NCBI GenBank assembly: GCA_964523015.1
Contig: CAZFXN010000039.1
Location: 1 to 29,044 of the forward strand
Direction of reading: 5' to 3'
Length of the DNA stretch: 29,044 bases
DNA from: JAWXBT01 sp964523015
Lineage (GTDB): Bacteria; Bdellovibrionota_C; UBA2361; J135
Shown here: positions 1-7,184 of the stretch, piece by piece
Numbering within the stretch: position 1 is the stretch's first letter
How the letters are laid out: every line of letters begins with the position of its first letter
The notes under the pieces: model-generated
Seen by the model: the letters and a program-made list of their open reading frames with translations, nothing else
Database searches by the model: none
What the model was told of the DNA's origin: nothing
Program-made: the position numbers and the translations under genes

Positions 1-146
1 AATTAATATTGACTAAATCACCCGAATTCTTGTTCAACAAACGGGGTACTTGACATGCAGGAAACTTAGTAACTCAATTTAATACAGATGCATTTGCGGA
101 TATTGTTGTTCGATACAATTATGACGCGCTTCCAGTCTGTAATGCC

Positions 147-953
147 ATGTCGCAAGGGGTTAGTTATGAAAATTTAACCTGTAGTGGAACGACAACTGTT
201 GTTCAAATTGATGGTTCTTCATCAATGGATGATCTCCCAGGTCTTTTGTTTAGTTGGACCACAGATTGCCCAAATGGATTGTTTGATGATCCAAATTCAA
301 CAACGCCAGTTTTAACCTTTGATTCAGTTGCAGGCGGCGGATCAACAATGTGTAGTGTAATGCTCTCGGTCAGTGACGATAGTGAGCAGTCCTCAGTTTG
401 CCAAGCTGCCATAAGTGTGCAGAGTTGTACCTTTGACTGTCGAGGTACTTTAAATGGGCCTGCTAGAGAGGATGCTTGTGGTGTTTGTGAAGGAAACAAT
501 GAGTGTTTCAACTGTGAAGATGTAGAAACATTTAGCACAAGCTTTGCTTTAGATAATGCCGCTGTCTCTCTATTTAAAACGCTAAGAAAATCTGTAGTCC
601 TACACAGAAAGATCGTTAACGATAGAACGTACGGAAAGGATCTGATAGCTACAGGAAGTGGTCTATACGCCTCTGCTTGGAGTTTAGCTTGGGGCTTGCC
701 TAGTACAATAGTCACTTGTGATAACGTCGAGCTATGCCAAGCTGTCGATAATCAAGCGTTTGATGTGCAGTTTCAAAGCGCTTCACAAGGGTTAAAGAGT
801 CTGATCTATGAAGCCCTAAGTGGTATTGGTCAGCTAGCAACCAATAAACAGAAAGCTAAGATTAAAAAATACAAAAAGAGAGCTAATAAACTAACCAAAA
901 GAAATGATGGACTGTTGCAGTCTATTCCTGATCAGAGTCAGTGTGTAAGTTAG
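147..953 (+). CDS. Secreted PKD-like protein, 5'-truncated or frameshifted
   Basis: This is the C-terminal part of an extracellular protein. Residues about 9-95 form a PKD-like beta domain with a Cys pair. Residues 95-123 are a short Cys-rich linker with DCRGTLNGP and CGVCEGN, of the kind found between domains of secreted repeat proteins. Residues about 125-268 are a helical C-terminal domain carrying WSLAWGLP (178-185). The start is doubtful. No ribosome binding site precedes 147, and the same frame stays open and protein-like back to 54, where a TGA at 51-53 blocks it. The gene is therefore either frameshifted near 50 or begins outside the window. The C-terminal domain resembles the end of the surface protein at 23569-26277, which has WTTTWSLP in the same context. 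A strong terminator follows. Function is unknown; a surface or adhesion role is likely. Confidence 0.6.
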   Translation: MSQGVSYENLTCSGTTTVVQIDGSSSMDDLPGLLFSWTTDCPNGLFDDPNSTTPVLTFDSVAGGGSTMCSVMLSVSDDSEQSSVCQAAISVQSCTFDCRGTLNGPAREDACGVCEGNNECFNCEDVETFSTSFALDNAAVSLFKTLRKSVVLHRKIVNDRTYGKDLIATGSGLYASAWSLAWGLPSTIVTCDNVELCQAVDNQAFDVQFQSASQGLKSLIYEALSGIGQLATNKQKAKIKKYKKRANKLTKRNDGLLQSIPDQSQCVS

Positions 954-974
954 TTTAGGATAGTAGTTAATTCT

Positions 975-1010
975 AAAGGAAGAGGGCGTTGTCCTCTTCC
1001 TTTCTCTTAA
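975..1010 (+). terminator. Rho-independent terminator
   Basis: An 11-bp perfect stem (AAAGGAAGAGG at 975-985 with CCTCTTCCTTT at 993-1003) encloses a 7-nt loop and runs into a T-rich tail (TTTCTCTT). It lies 22 bases after the stop of the PKD-like gene and separates it from the next AlkP gene. Confidence 0.85.
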
Positions 1011-1096
1011 CTTAGATAATTGCTTGTCTTAAGCTGTTTGCCAGCTACCTAATCTTTGGTTTAAAGTGTCCTCCATCTTAATTAGTGGAGAGATTC

Positions 1097-2482
1097 GTGA
1101 AGAATAGGAAGATCTCAGCAGTCATTACCCTGTTATTGAGTTTATATCTCTTTGCTCTTGTAGTTGGATGCACTAAAAAATCTGAGCCTCCATTTAAAAA
1201 CGTAGTCCTAATAATTGTAGATACTTTAGCCGTAGATTTTTTAGATGCGTACAATATAGATAGAGCTACCTCTTCAAACATAGATGCACTAGCAAAATCT
1301 GGCACAACATTTGAGCGAGCCTATTCCCCCTCCTCTTGGACAAAGCCGTCTGTCTCTTCAATTTTTACTGGTGTTATGCCGACAGTTCATGGAGTTCGAA
1401 CGATTAATGATGTTCTGCCAAGTGAATTTAATACTTTGGCTGAGCGGTTAAAGGAGAGAGAGTTTAAAACTGCTGGATTTGTAAGTCATACTTTAATTAG
1501 CCCTGCTCTTGGATATGCTCAAGGGTTTGATCAATATGATACGATCCCCTTTAAAGGCAACGTTCATAACGTTATCTCCTCAGAAAAGGTCACTGACATG
1601 GGGGTGTCGTGGCTTAAAGATTCGCTTAAAGACTCGGCCAAAGGTGATAAGCCCCCATTCTTTATTTTTCTTCACTATTTTGATCCGCACAATAATTATA
1701 AACACCATGAGAAATTTGATCGAACCTCTTGGTATAAGGGAGAGCTTACTCCAGGTATTGATATCAGACAGTTAAGAAAAAAATCTTCTACTTTTACTAA
1801 CGATGATATTCGTTATTTAAGAGGGCTTTATGAAGAGGAGATTGCTCATACTGATCATGAAATTGGTCGCTTTTTAAAGACGCTAAATGAACTAGGACTT
1901 ACTGACGAAACGCTCATTATCCTGACCGCAGATCACGGTGAAGAGCTTATGGATCGTGGTTTCATTGGCCATAGTCGAACATTATATGATGAGCTCATAC
2001 GTGTTCCGCTAATTTTTTCATTACCAGGCAAGATCAAATCCCAGAGAATTTCCGAACCGGTAGGAACTTTGGATATTTTGCCAACAATACTAGATTTTTT
2101 TGGAGCTCGTAGAGATGAGGTATTTAGGGGAGCTTCACTGAAGGATTCTTTGCTATCAGGGACAGCCCCGCCGCTAGCAAATGTTTATTCTGAGGTTGAT
2201 TTTCGATCTAATGCAATCAAGTCTTATAAAATTTCAGTTGTACAGGGATCAAAAAAACTTATCTTAGATAAGCCCACTAAAAAGATGGAATTATATGACT
2301 TAAAGCTTGATCCAAAAGAATTGATAAACTTAGCAGATGTAGATAAAAAAACTGTTGATGAACTATCACCCCTCCTTCTTTCATATGAAGTAGAACAAAA
2401 TAAGGAAGTAAGAAAAGAAGCACCGCCTCCTGAACGGTCGCCTGAAGAGATCGAGCAATTAAAGAGCTTAGGATATCTCTAG
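1097..2482 (+). CDS. Lipoprotein AlkP-superfamily hydrolase (sulfatase fold)
   Basis: This is a PF00884-type enzyme, predicted to be a lipoprotein on the periplasmic side. The signal peptide ends in a lipobox (LVVGC, Cys 25). The metal-binding Asp is in LIIVDTLAVDF (Asp 42). The nucleophile region reads SPSSWTKPSVSSIFTG with Thr 82 in the nucleophile position, followed by PTVHG. Later motifs are DPHNNY and TADHGEE, with GHS downstream. There is no C/S-x-P-x-R, so formylglycine-dependent sulfatase activity is unlikely; phosphodiesterase or phosphotransferase chemistry fits better. The C-terminus is the LKSLGYL tail shared with paralogues at 18804 and 20986. GTG at 1097 was preferred because GGAG (1087-1090) sits about 6 nt upstream; an in-frame GTG at 1085 would add four residues. 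It stands alone on this strand. Substrate is unknown. Confidence 0.85.
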   Translation: MKNRKISAVITLLLSLYLFALVVGCTKKSEPPFKNVVLIIVDTLAVDFLDAYNIDRATSSNIDALAKSGTTFERAYSPSSWTKPSVSSIFTGVMPTVHGVRTINDVLPSEFNTLAERLKEREFKTAGFVSHTLISPALGYAQGFDQYDTIPFKGNVHNVISSEKVTDMGVSWLKDSLKDSAKGDKPPFFIFLHYFDPHNNYKHHEKFDRTSWYKGELTPGIDIRQLRKKSSTFTNDDIRYLRGLYEEEIAHTDHEIGRFLKTLNELGLTDETLIILTADHGEELMDRGFIGHSRTLYDELIRVPLIFSLPGKIKSQRISEPVGTLDILPTILDFFGARRDEVFRGASLKDSLLSGTAPPLANVYSEVDFRSNAIKSYKISVVQGSKKLILDKPTKKMELYDLKLDPKELINLADVDKKTVDELSPLLLSYEVEQNKEVRKEAPPPERSPEEIEQLKSLGYL

Positions 2483-2515
2483 GCCGTTTACTTTTTCTAA
2501 CTACAATCCCACTAG

Positions 2516-3259
2516 AACGTCTCGCTTGCTAAACATATAGTTGCTGCATCAAGAAATCATCAGCAATGTGCCCCAGACGATGCGGCAATGCTTGGAGCAA
2601 GGTTTGTTAGAAATTTAACCGAACTTGCTACAATGCATGAGCGAGGGGATCTGCCTCAAGATAGGCCAATTTTAGGCCTAGAAAGATATTTAAAGGAAGC
2701 AGCTGATTGGATCAAGAAAGCCTCTACTCATAGGAATTCAGAATTTGAAGCATTTCATCCAAGTAAGCTTCCGTTACTCCATGGCCACTATAAGTAGGCA
2801 GAATTAACAAAACTACTAGTTAGAAGTGGTTATGTAATTGAAGAAGTCTCTGTCAGATCAATAGATGGGAAGTTATTAACGACGGAATCTGGACAAGGTG
2901 CGACTACTTGGCAGTCACGGAGAGAGATAGATGCAACAGGGATCCGTAGTGATCCTAAAACAGGCAAAGATACAAAAGTCTTTTTTGAGTTTACAAGTAG
3001 CTTAAATAGCTTAGAGCATAAACTGAGAGATGATTATAGTAATCAGATAGATGCGCTTATTCAGATAAGTATGAAATATGGTGCTATTCCATTAATAGTC
3101 GTTGCTGATGCTAGAGAAAAAAGAGGCGGGGTAAACATGGTACAGATTCAAAGTTTGCTAAAACAATCCTGCGATCGAGCTAAAGGACCTATTATAGCCT
3201 TTTCGGGTGCATCTGATCAGCTTGATCCTATTTTCTGGCCAAAAGCAAAAGCCGCATAA
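2516..3259 (+). pseudogene. Decayed nuclease-like gene, in-frame TAG at 2795
   Basis: One reading frame stays protein-like from 2516 to the TAA at 3257-3259 except for a single TAG at 2795-2797. The N-terminal half (after 2588) is helical and ends HGHYK before the stop. The second half continues AELTKLLVRSGYVIEEV and then REIDATGI, KVFFEFTSS and PLIVVADARE. The E..D, then xExT pattern with alternating strands is reminiscent of a PD-(D/E)xK nuclease core, but the usual Lys is Thr, so this is tentative. No start codon with a ribosome binding site is visible, and 2516 follows directly on a stop. It was either truncated at both N-terminus and middle, or consists of two short ORFs. A relic of a restriction or defence-type nuclease is one possibility, held weakly. 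Confidence 0.55.
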
Positions 3260-3280
3260 ATAAGTAATAAATAAATTGCT

Positions 3281-3385
3281 AACAGGGTTGCTATTGATCG
3301 TGATGGGTAGATTCAAGTTTGAAATGCAACAGATCTGACTAAAGTAGTTATTGTAAAAGGCGATCATCAAGCAGTCTTAGATTGA
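3281..3385 (+). pseudogene. Possible gene fragment with two stops
   Basis: The frame from 3281 reads NRVAIDRDG, stop, IQV, stop, then NATDLTKVVIVKGDHQAVLD and a final TGA at 3383-3385. The protein-like run between stops suggests the remains of a small gene, but it is too short to assign and could be chance. Confidence 0.25.
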
Positions 3386-3856
3386 GAAAATTTTAATAAG
3401 TAATCATTAAAGCAAGTTGCTGGAAATAATCCCTGTAATAACTTCATCGGCCTATAGTTAAGAAAGTATTGGGCTTGAGCTACCTGGTCGTCAGAAACCA
3501 GATCGAAATTAGTTCCCTATAGCCTAACTGCTTGTATTGATCCTCTCTTTGGATATGAATAATAATAACAGCAGATCGCGTAAAATATCCCTGTTGGCAT
3601 ACCCCTTTGAACCTGAATCGGATTATACTGGCGGAGTGAGAGATTAAGAAGCCTTGCGTTGCTGCCGTGTCTTTTTTATTCACAATAACTTCAATTAAAC
3701 CGAATAATTCCGGTTTTTCATAAAAAACACCAAAATACTAAGCTTAGCGCGCCTATCCCATTTGTCTCGCTCCTGTCCGACCTGATCAATCTCATTGAGC
3801 CCTTGATTTTCAAATGTTAATGTAGTGACTCACTTTATCAATTTTTTGATTACGCC
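3386..3856. other. Gene-free stretch
   Basis: I see no convincing gene on either strand. Only short unsupported ORFs occur (for example 3480-3683 minus, low complexity and no ribosome site). One weak hairpin is present: AACCG (3698-3702) with CGGTT (3711-3715) followed by three T residues. Together with the decayed fragments upstream this looks like a graveyard region. Confidence 0.5.
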
Positions 3857-4891
3857 ATGGCGCTTGAATTTCAAGATTATTACGAAACACTTGGTGTCTC
3901 TAGAGATGCCTCGCTTAAAGACATTCAGAAGGCTTATCGCAAGCTAGCTCAAAAATATCATCCAGATGTCTCAAAAGAAGCTGGAGCCAAGGAGAAGTTT
4001 GTAAAAATAAATGAAGCTCAAGAAGTTTTAACCAACCCAGAAACGAGGAAAAAATATGATGAGCTGGGGCCCCGCTGGAAGCAAGGACAAGGCTTTGAGC
4101 CTCCACCAGACTGGAGAGGCGATGCCCGAAATTCCCGAACTTATGGTCAACAAGCAAATGAGGGATATCAGGAATTTCATTTTGATGAAGGAGCTGATTT
4201 TAGCGATTTCTTTGAGCAATTTTTCGCTCAGGGTATGCGTGGTGGTGCGAGTGGTGGTGCAACTGGCGGTGCCCGTGAGTCGCGATCAGGGCGGCCATCA
4301 TTTAAGGGCGCATCTAGTGAAGCTACTATAAGATTGAGGATAAACGAGCTTTACAATCAAACGACTAAACCGATCTCTTTAGAATCCAGAGAAGTTGATA
4401 GTGCTGGAAATGTTAAGCGGGGAATCAAAAATTACCAAGTTAAGATTCCTCCTGGTACCAAAAGTGGCTCTAGCATTCGGTTACAAGGGCAAGGAAGGTC
4501 AGGAGGTGGAACTGGTCAGGCCGGAGATCTTTTCTTGAAAGTGGAGATTGAGCCAGATAATATTTTTAGAGTTAAAGATTACGATCTTTTTATGATCGTT
4601 AAGGCAATGCCTTGGGATTTTATATTAGGGTCGAGCACCGTAGTTCATTTACCAGACGGAAGTAATATCTCTGTGGTAATTCCACGGGACTCAAAAGGAT
4701 CAAGGAAGTTACGAGTTCGTGGGAAAGGTCTCCCAAAAAACAAAAATGAACGTGGTGATTTATTTGTAGAGCTACAAGTAATGCTTCCAGCTCATATCAG
4801 TGAGCAGGAAGAAAAATTATGGCAGGAGCTGCGTGCAGCACATGAGGCGAGCGGGCAGGGACCTGGCCGAAAGGAGAGTTCGAATGGCTGA
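3857..4891 (+). CDS. cbpA: DnaJ-family co-chaperone CbpA
   Basis: This is a J-domain protein of the CbpA class, expected to stimulate Hsp70 (DnaK) ATPase activity and bind client proteins in the cytoplasm. The J domain is residues 6-70 (DYYETLGV) with the catalytic HPD at 35-37. A glycine-, acid- and Phe-containing linker follows at about 75-145, including a GGASGGATGGA run. The C-terminal substrate-binding barrels occupy about 150-340 (VKIPPGTKSGSSIRL, GDLFLKVEI, then LPDGSNISV and LRVRGKGLP). The four CxxCxGxG zinc motifs of true DnaJ are absent, which separates it from DnaJ type I. It overlaps the downstream cbpM by 8 nt (4884-4891), so the two are likely translationally coupled. The ribosome binding site before ATG 3857 is weak. 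Length (344 aa) is close to other CbpA proteins. Confidence 0.93.
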   Translation: MALEFQDYYETLGVSRDASLKDIQKAYRKLAQKYHPDVSKEAGAKEKFVKINEAQEVLTNPETRKKYDELGPRWKQGQGFEPPPDWRGDARNSRTYGQQANEGYQEFHFDEGADFSDFFEQFFAQGMRGGASGGATGGARESRSGRPSFKGASSEATIRLRINELYNQTTKPISLESREVDSAGNVKRGIKNYQVKIPPGTKSGSSIRLQGQGRSGGGTGQAGDLFLKVEIEPDNIFRVKDYDLFMIVKAMPWDFILGSSTVVHLPDGSNISVVIPRDSKGSRKLRVRGKGLPKNKNERGDLFVELQVMLPAHISEQEEKLWQELRAAHEASGQGPGRKESSNG

Positions 4892-5168
4892 ACAAAAATA
4901 TTTAGAAGTCTTAACTATTGAAGATCTCTGCCACCATACAGGGGCAACAAGGACATTCGTCTCGCGTGTTGTTAGGTTGGGAATAATCGAACCGATTAGC
5001 GACGATGCTCCGGAGTCTTTTAGTCCTGAAACGATTCTAAAAATTAACAAAGTTATACGCATTAGGAGGGATCTCAATTTAAGTCTCTCTAATATGAGCT
5101 TTGTCCTCCATCTTATGGAGAGAATGCATAATTTAGAGGAACGTTTGAAGTTTTTTGAGATGAAATAG
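4884..5168 (+). CDS. cbpM: CbpM-like MerR-type modulator of CbpA
   Basis: This 94-residue protein has a MerR-like helix-turn-helix (VLTIEDLCHHTGATRTFVSRVVRLGIIEP) followed by helices up to a C-terminal heptad-like stretch (MERMHNLEERLKFFEMK). CbpM family members bind the J domain of CbpA and inhibit its co-chaperone activity; here the assignment rests on the fold pattern, size and position directly after cbpA. ATG 4884 was chosen because AAGGAG (4871-4876) lies 7 nt upstream and the gene then begins MAEQKYLEVL; a longer reading from 4800 would lie entirely inside the cbpA coding sequence. The start overlaps the cbpA stop, supporting coupled expression at a fixed ratio. Confidence 0.85.
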   Translation: MAEQKYLEVLTIEDLCHHTGATRTFVSRVVRLGIIEPISDDAPESFSPETILKINKVIRIRRDLNLSLSNMSFVLHLMERMHNLEERLKFFEMK

Positions 5169-5289
5169 CATTTTCCATGTAGAACTTACCTGTACAAATG
5201 ACAAGCGATACCATGGAACGTCACCGGTTCCTTAGTTATCAATTCATTGATCATTCACAGGCCAGAATCATTTTACTGGAAACCATTTT

Positions 5290-5407
5290 CTATAGCAGTT
5301 GTCATAAAGATTGAGACACTAATGTGAGGGGTCAGTTAATACAGTTTGTTGCAAAAGTTTCTTGAAAAGCCTACCGGCTTTACATTTTTACTTATGACAA
5401 CTGCTAT
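5290..5407. repeat. MITE-like element with 16-bp terminal inverted repeats
   Basis: ATAGCAGTTGTCATAA at 5292-5307 is matched by its exact reverse complement at 5392-5407, giving a 116-bp unit with no ORF of substance. The interior holds another hairpin (AAAGCC 5366-5371 with GGCTTT 5376-5381, followed by ACATTTTT), which could act as a terminator on the plus strand. The TIR sequence CTATAGCAGTTGTCA recurs once more at 15830-15844 on the opposite strand. The pattern suggests a non-autonomous IS630/Tc1-like miniature element, but no transposase or clear target duplication is visible. Confidence 0.5.
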
Positions 5408-5424
5408 TTATCTTAATGTTGAAT

Positions 5425-5566
5425 CTGACGCTACGCTAGCTAGCGTCAGCAATGTTAGGCTCTTATTGCACTTCGTGCTAAAGAGCCTCCCCACCCAAGC
5501 TTCGCTTGGGGGCCCCTTAAAGGGGCTACTATAGTAATTGTCTCAAACATTTTGACAATTACTATA
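5425..5566. repeat. Array of five consecutive hairpins
   Basis: Five perfect stems follow one another with almost no spacing. They are CTGACGCTA/TAGCGTCAG (5425-5449); AGGCTCTT/AAGAGCCT (5457-5488) with inner GCAC/GTGC; CCCAAGC/GCTTGGG around TTC (5494-5510); GCCCCTT-A-AAGGGGC (5512-5526); and TATAGTAATTGTC/GACAATTACTATA (5530-5566). The last stem differs at two positions from the inverted repeat at 5292-5307, so it may be a diverged copy. The array is GC-rich in an AT-rich setting and has no coding potential. Confidence 0.7.
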
Positions 5567-5649
5567 TATATATATGACTGAGCAAGTTCCAATCAAAAAA
5601 TCATTACTGGGAGTGTGAAGATATTCCGTTATTGATCCAGCCCATACTT

Positions 5650-5704
5650 GAGTAACTCTTTAAAATAGCTCAGAATAGCGTAAGAGTTACTCTTCGGTTA
5701 TAAT
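5650..5704 (+). promoter_or_regulatory. Putative msrB promoter with 11-bp inverted repeat
   Basis: GAGTAACTCTT (5650-5660) and AAGAGTTACTC (5682-5692) form a perfect inverted repeat just upstream of a consensus -10 box, TATAAT (5699-5704). The repeat overlaps where the -35 region would be, so it may be an operator. No good -35 hexamer is visible. The -10 lies only 9 nt before ATG 5714, which would make a transcript with almost no leader. Confidence 0.45.
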
Positions 5705-5713
5705 ACATTTAAT

Positions 5714-6220
5714 ATGAGACTAAGAGGCCAATACTTGTCTAGTAAATTAATTCACATTTTAGCGATATTACTTTGTTTTAACCCGTTGATGGAGGCTTTA
5801 GCTATGCCAACTGACGATACTGATATTAGAACTAAAGATGAGACTTTTTGGAAAGAAAAACTACCACCAGAGGTTTACCGCATTGCTAGAGAGAAGGGTA
5901 CTGAGAAGGCTTTTACCGGAAAGTATTATCATGAAGCTACGCCTGGGAAATATTATTGCTCAGCATGCAATGCCCCACTTTTTTCATCAGAGACTAAATT
6001 TGATTCAGGAAGCGGTTGGCCGAGTTTTTCTGACGCCCTAGATCCTAATGCTGTTGAACTTAAAAAAGATACCTCGCATGGCATGACTAGAACTGAAGTG
6101 CTCTGTAAAAAATGTGGCGCTCATTTAGGTCATCTTTTTGAGGATAGCCCAACTCCAACTGGAAACCGGTACTGTATCAACTCCGCATCCTTAGTTCACG
6201 AAAAGGACATGCCTAAGTAG
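5714..6220 (+). CDS. msrB: Peptide-methionine (R)-S-oxide reductase MsrB
   Basis: MsrB reduces the R form of methionine sulfoxide in proteins. The zinc-binding pairs are CSAC (Cys 82, 85) and CKKC (Cys 131, 134), and the catalytic Cys 154 is in NRYCINSASL. FDSGSGWPSF and GHLFEDSP are family signatures. The first 30 residues read like a signal peptide (hydrophobic ILAILLCF, then an ALA-type cleavage site), which would export the enzyme. An in-frame ATG at 5804 (residue 31) has a near-perfect ribosome site, GGAGG at 5791-5795 with 8-nt spacing, and would give a 138-residue cytosolic form close to the usual MsrB length. Both forms may be made. The downstream signal peptidase gene begins about 11 nt after the stop, so the two probably share a transcript. 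Confidence 0.9.
   Translation: MRLRGQYLSSKLIHILAILLCFNPLMEALAMPTDDTDIRTKDETFWKEKLPPEVYRIAREKGTEKAFTGKYYHEATPGKYYCSACNAPLFSSETKFDSGSGWPSFSDALDPNAVELKKDTSHGMTRTEVLCKKCGAHLGHLFEDSPTPTGNRYCINSASLVHEKDMPK
5791..5806 (+). promoter_or_regulatory. Internal ribosome binding site and start of msrB
   Basis: GGAGG (5791-5795) lies 8 nt before ATG 5804-5806 in the msrB frame. It is the best Shine-Dalgarno of this locus, whereas ATG 5714 has none. It decides between an exported and a cytosolic protein, or permits both. Confidence 0.6.
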
Positions 6221-6231
6221 TATTGTTTTGT

Positions 6232-7137
6232 ATGGAAGTTGAGTCTGATCAAACTAAAGAATCATTGCCTTCGGAGGTGTCCTCAGAGCCCAACCTTCAA
6301 AAGTCTTCAATGCCAAAATGGGCAAGGTTTACCTTGGAAACTGCCCTTCTTCTTGGAGCGGGTTATTATTATGGAAGTGAGAATACAATATCAATCACTG
6401 GAGCATCTGGAGAGCCGAATTATCCACCAGGTTCAAAAGCGTTCATGGATCCACTTTCATTGGGCACTAAAGATAGAGAAAGATTTGAATTAGTTATTTT
6501 TAAAGATCCCTGTCCTGATTTAGATTCCACAACATTTATAAAACGAGTCATAGCTTTAGGTGGTGAAACGATAGAGTATAAGCATGGAAGTTTATATATT
6601 GATGGAACTCAAAAACAGGAACCTCAAGATATGGTTTGTAGCACAGAGGACTTTGGCCCAATTGATGTTCCATTAGATCATGTTTTTGTAATGGGAGATC
6701 ATAGGGATAATTCCTTTGATTCTAGAGATTTTGGGACAGTGCCTATTTCTAAACTTAAAACAGCATATCTCATATATAGAGGGTCTAATCCTACTGAAAA
6801 TCACACAACAAGATGCCTTTCAAGAGATCATAATGAGCAGGAGCTCGAAGCTAAAAGTGAGCTTGCCTCTTCTTTTGTTAAAAAAGGAATGCCTGATAAT
6901 GAGGTGATGGCACAGGGAAGCTGGCAGCAAAACATAGGAGTTCTACTTGAAATATATCCAAAGTTTAATGAACGATTTGAGTATAAACCTGCAGGTTTAG
7001 ATGAACTTTTACTTGAAAGACTTCCCGATATTATCGAAACTGCAGAGGATCATGCTAAACGATTCCCTGATTGCTACCATAGAAAGTTAGTCGAAGAGGC
7101 GAAGGCACTTCAGGAAGAGCTTAAGAGTCGCCAATAG
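6232..7137 (+). CDS. lepB: Signal peptidase I-like protein, atypical
   Basis: This S26-family protein would cleave signal peptides at the outer face of the inner membrane. One TM segment (about residues 35-50) precedes the catalytic region. The expected SxSM-x-P box reads GASGEPNYPPG, keeping Ser 59 and Pro but replacing the usual Met by Gly. The general-base Lys 104 is in TFIKRVIALGGETI, and box E is clear (MGDHRDNSFDSRDFGTVP). About 110 residues follow that the family does not usually have; they are charged and helical. ATG 6232 was chosen; a TTG at 6223 adds three residues, and neither has a clear ribosome site. It follows msrB closely. Activity is likely but not certain given the altered SM box. 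A second, canonical lepB may exist elsewhere. Confidence 0.8.
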   Translation: MEVESDQTKESLPSEVSSEPNLQKSSMPKWARFTLETALLLGAGYYYGSENTISITGASGEPNYPPGSKAFMDPLSLGTKDRERFELVIFKDPCPDLDSTTFIKRVIALGGETIEYKHGSLYIDGTQKQEPQDMVCSTEDFGPIDVPLDHVFVMGDHRDNSFDSRDFGTVPISKLKTAYLIYRGSNPTENHTTRCLSRDHNEQELEAKSELASSFVKKGMPDNEVMAQGSWQQNIGVLLEIYPKFNERFEYKPAGLDELLLERLPDIIETAEDHAKRFPDCYHRKLVEEAKALQEELKSRQ

Positions 7138-7184
7138 TCTATTTAAAAACTGTCGTTGCGAAACTATCGTTCCCCAGATCAAGG

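Noticed and set aside
203..715. Minus-strand ORF of 170 codons inside the PKD-like gene
   Set aside because: The plus frame has domain-like Cys and PKD features and a terminator; the minus frame has no recognisable motif and is its shadow.
2795..2797. TAG readthrough (pyrrolysine or stop-codon recoding)
   Set aside because: Only one internal TAG is seen, the gene also lacks a proper start, and other genes here end in TAG normally; decay is simpler.
3480..3683. Minus-strand ORF of 67 codons in the gene-free stretch
   Set aside because: No ribosome site, no motif and biased composition; probably chance.
4800..4883. Upstream extension of cbpM
   Set aside because: It lies within cbpA coding sequence, has no ribosome site, and the AAGGAG-supported ATG at 4884 gives the usual family length.
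5215..5251. Possible tRNA or terminator (GGAAC/GTTCC and ATCAAT/ATTGAT stems)
   Set aside because: No cloverleaf or anticodon arm can be drawn, and no T run follows the stems.
5346..5534. ORF of 62 codons across the hairpin array
   Set aside because: It runs through the repeats and stems; its sequence reflects the palindromes rather than a protein.
5425..5566. Possible CRISPR array or integron attC cluster
   Set aside because: The stems differ in sequence and length, there are no regular spacers, no Cas genes and no integrase.
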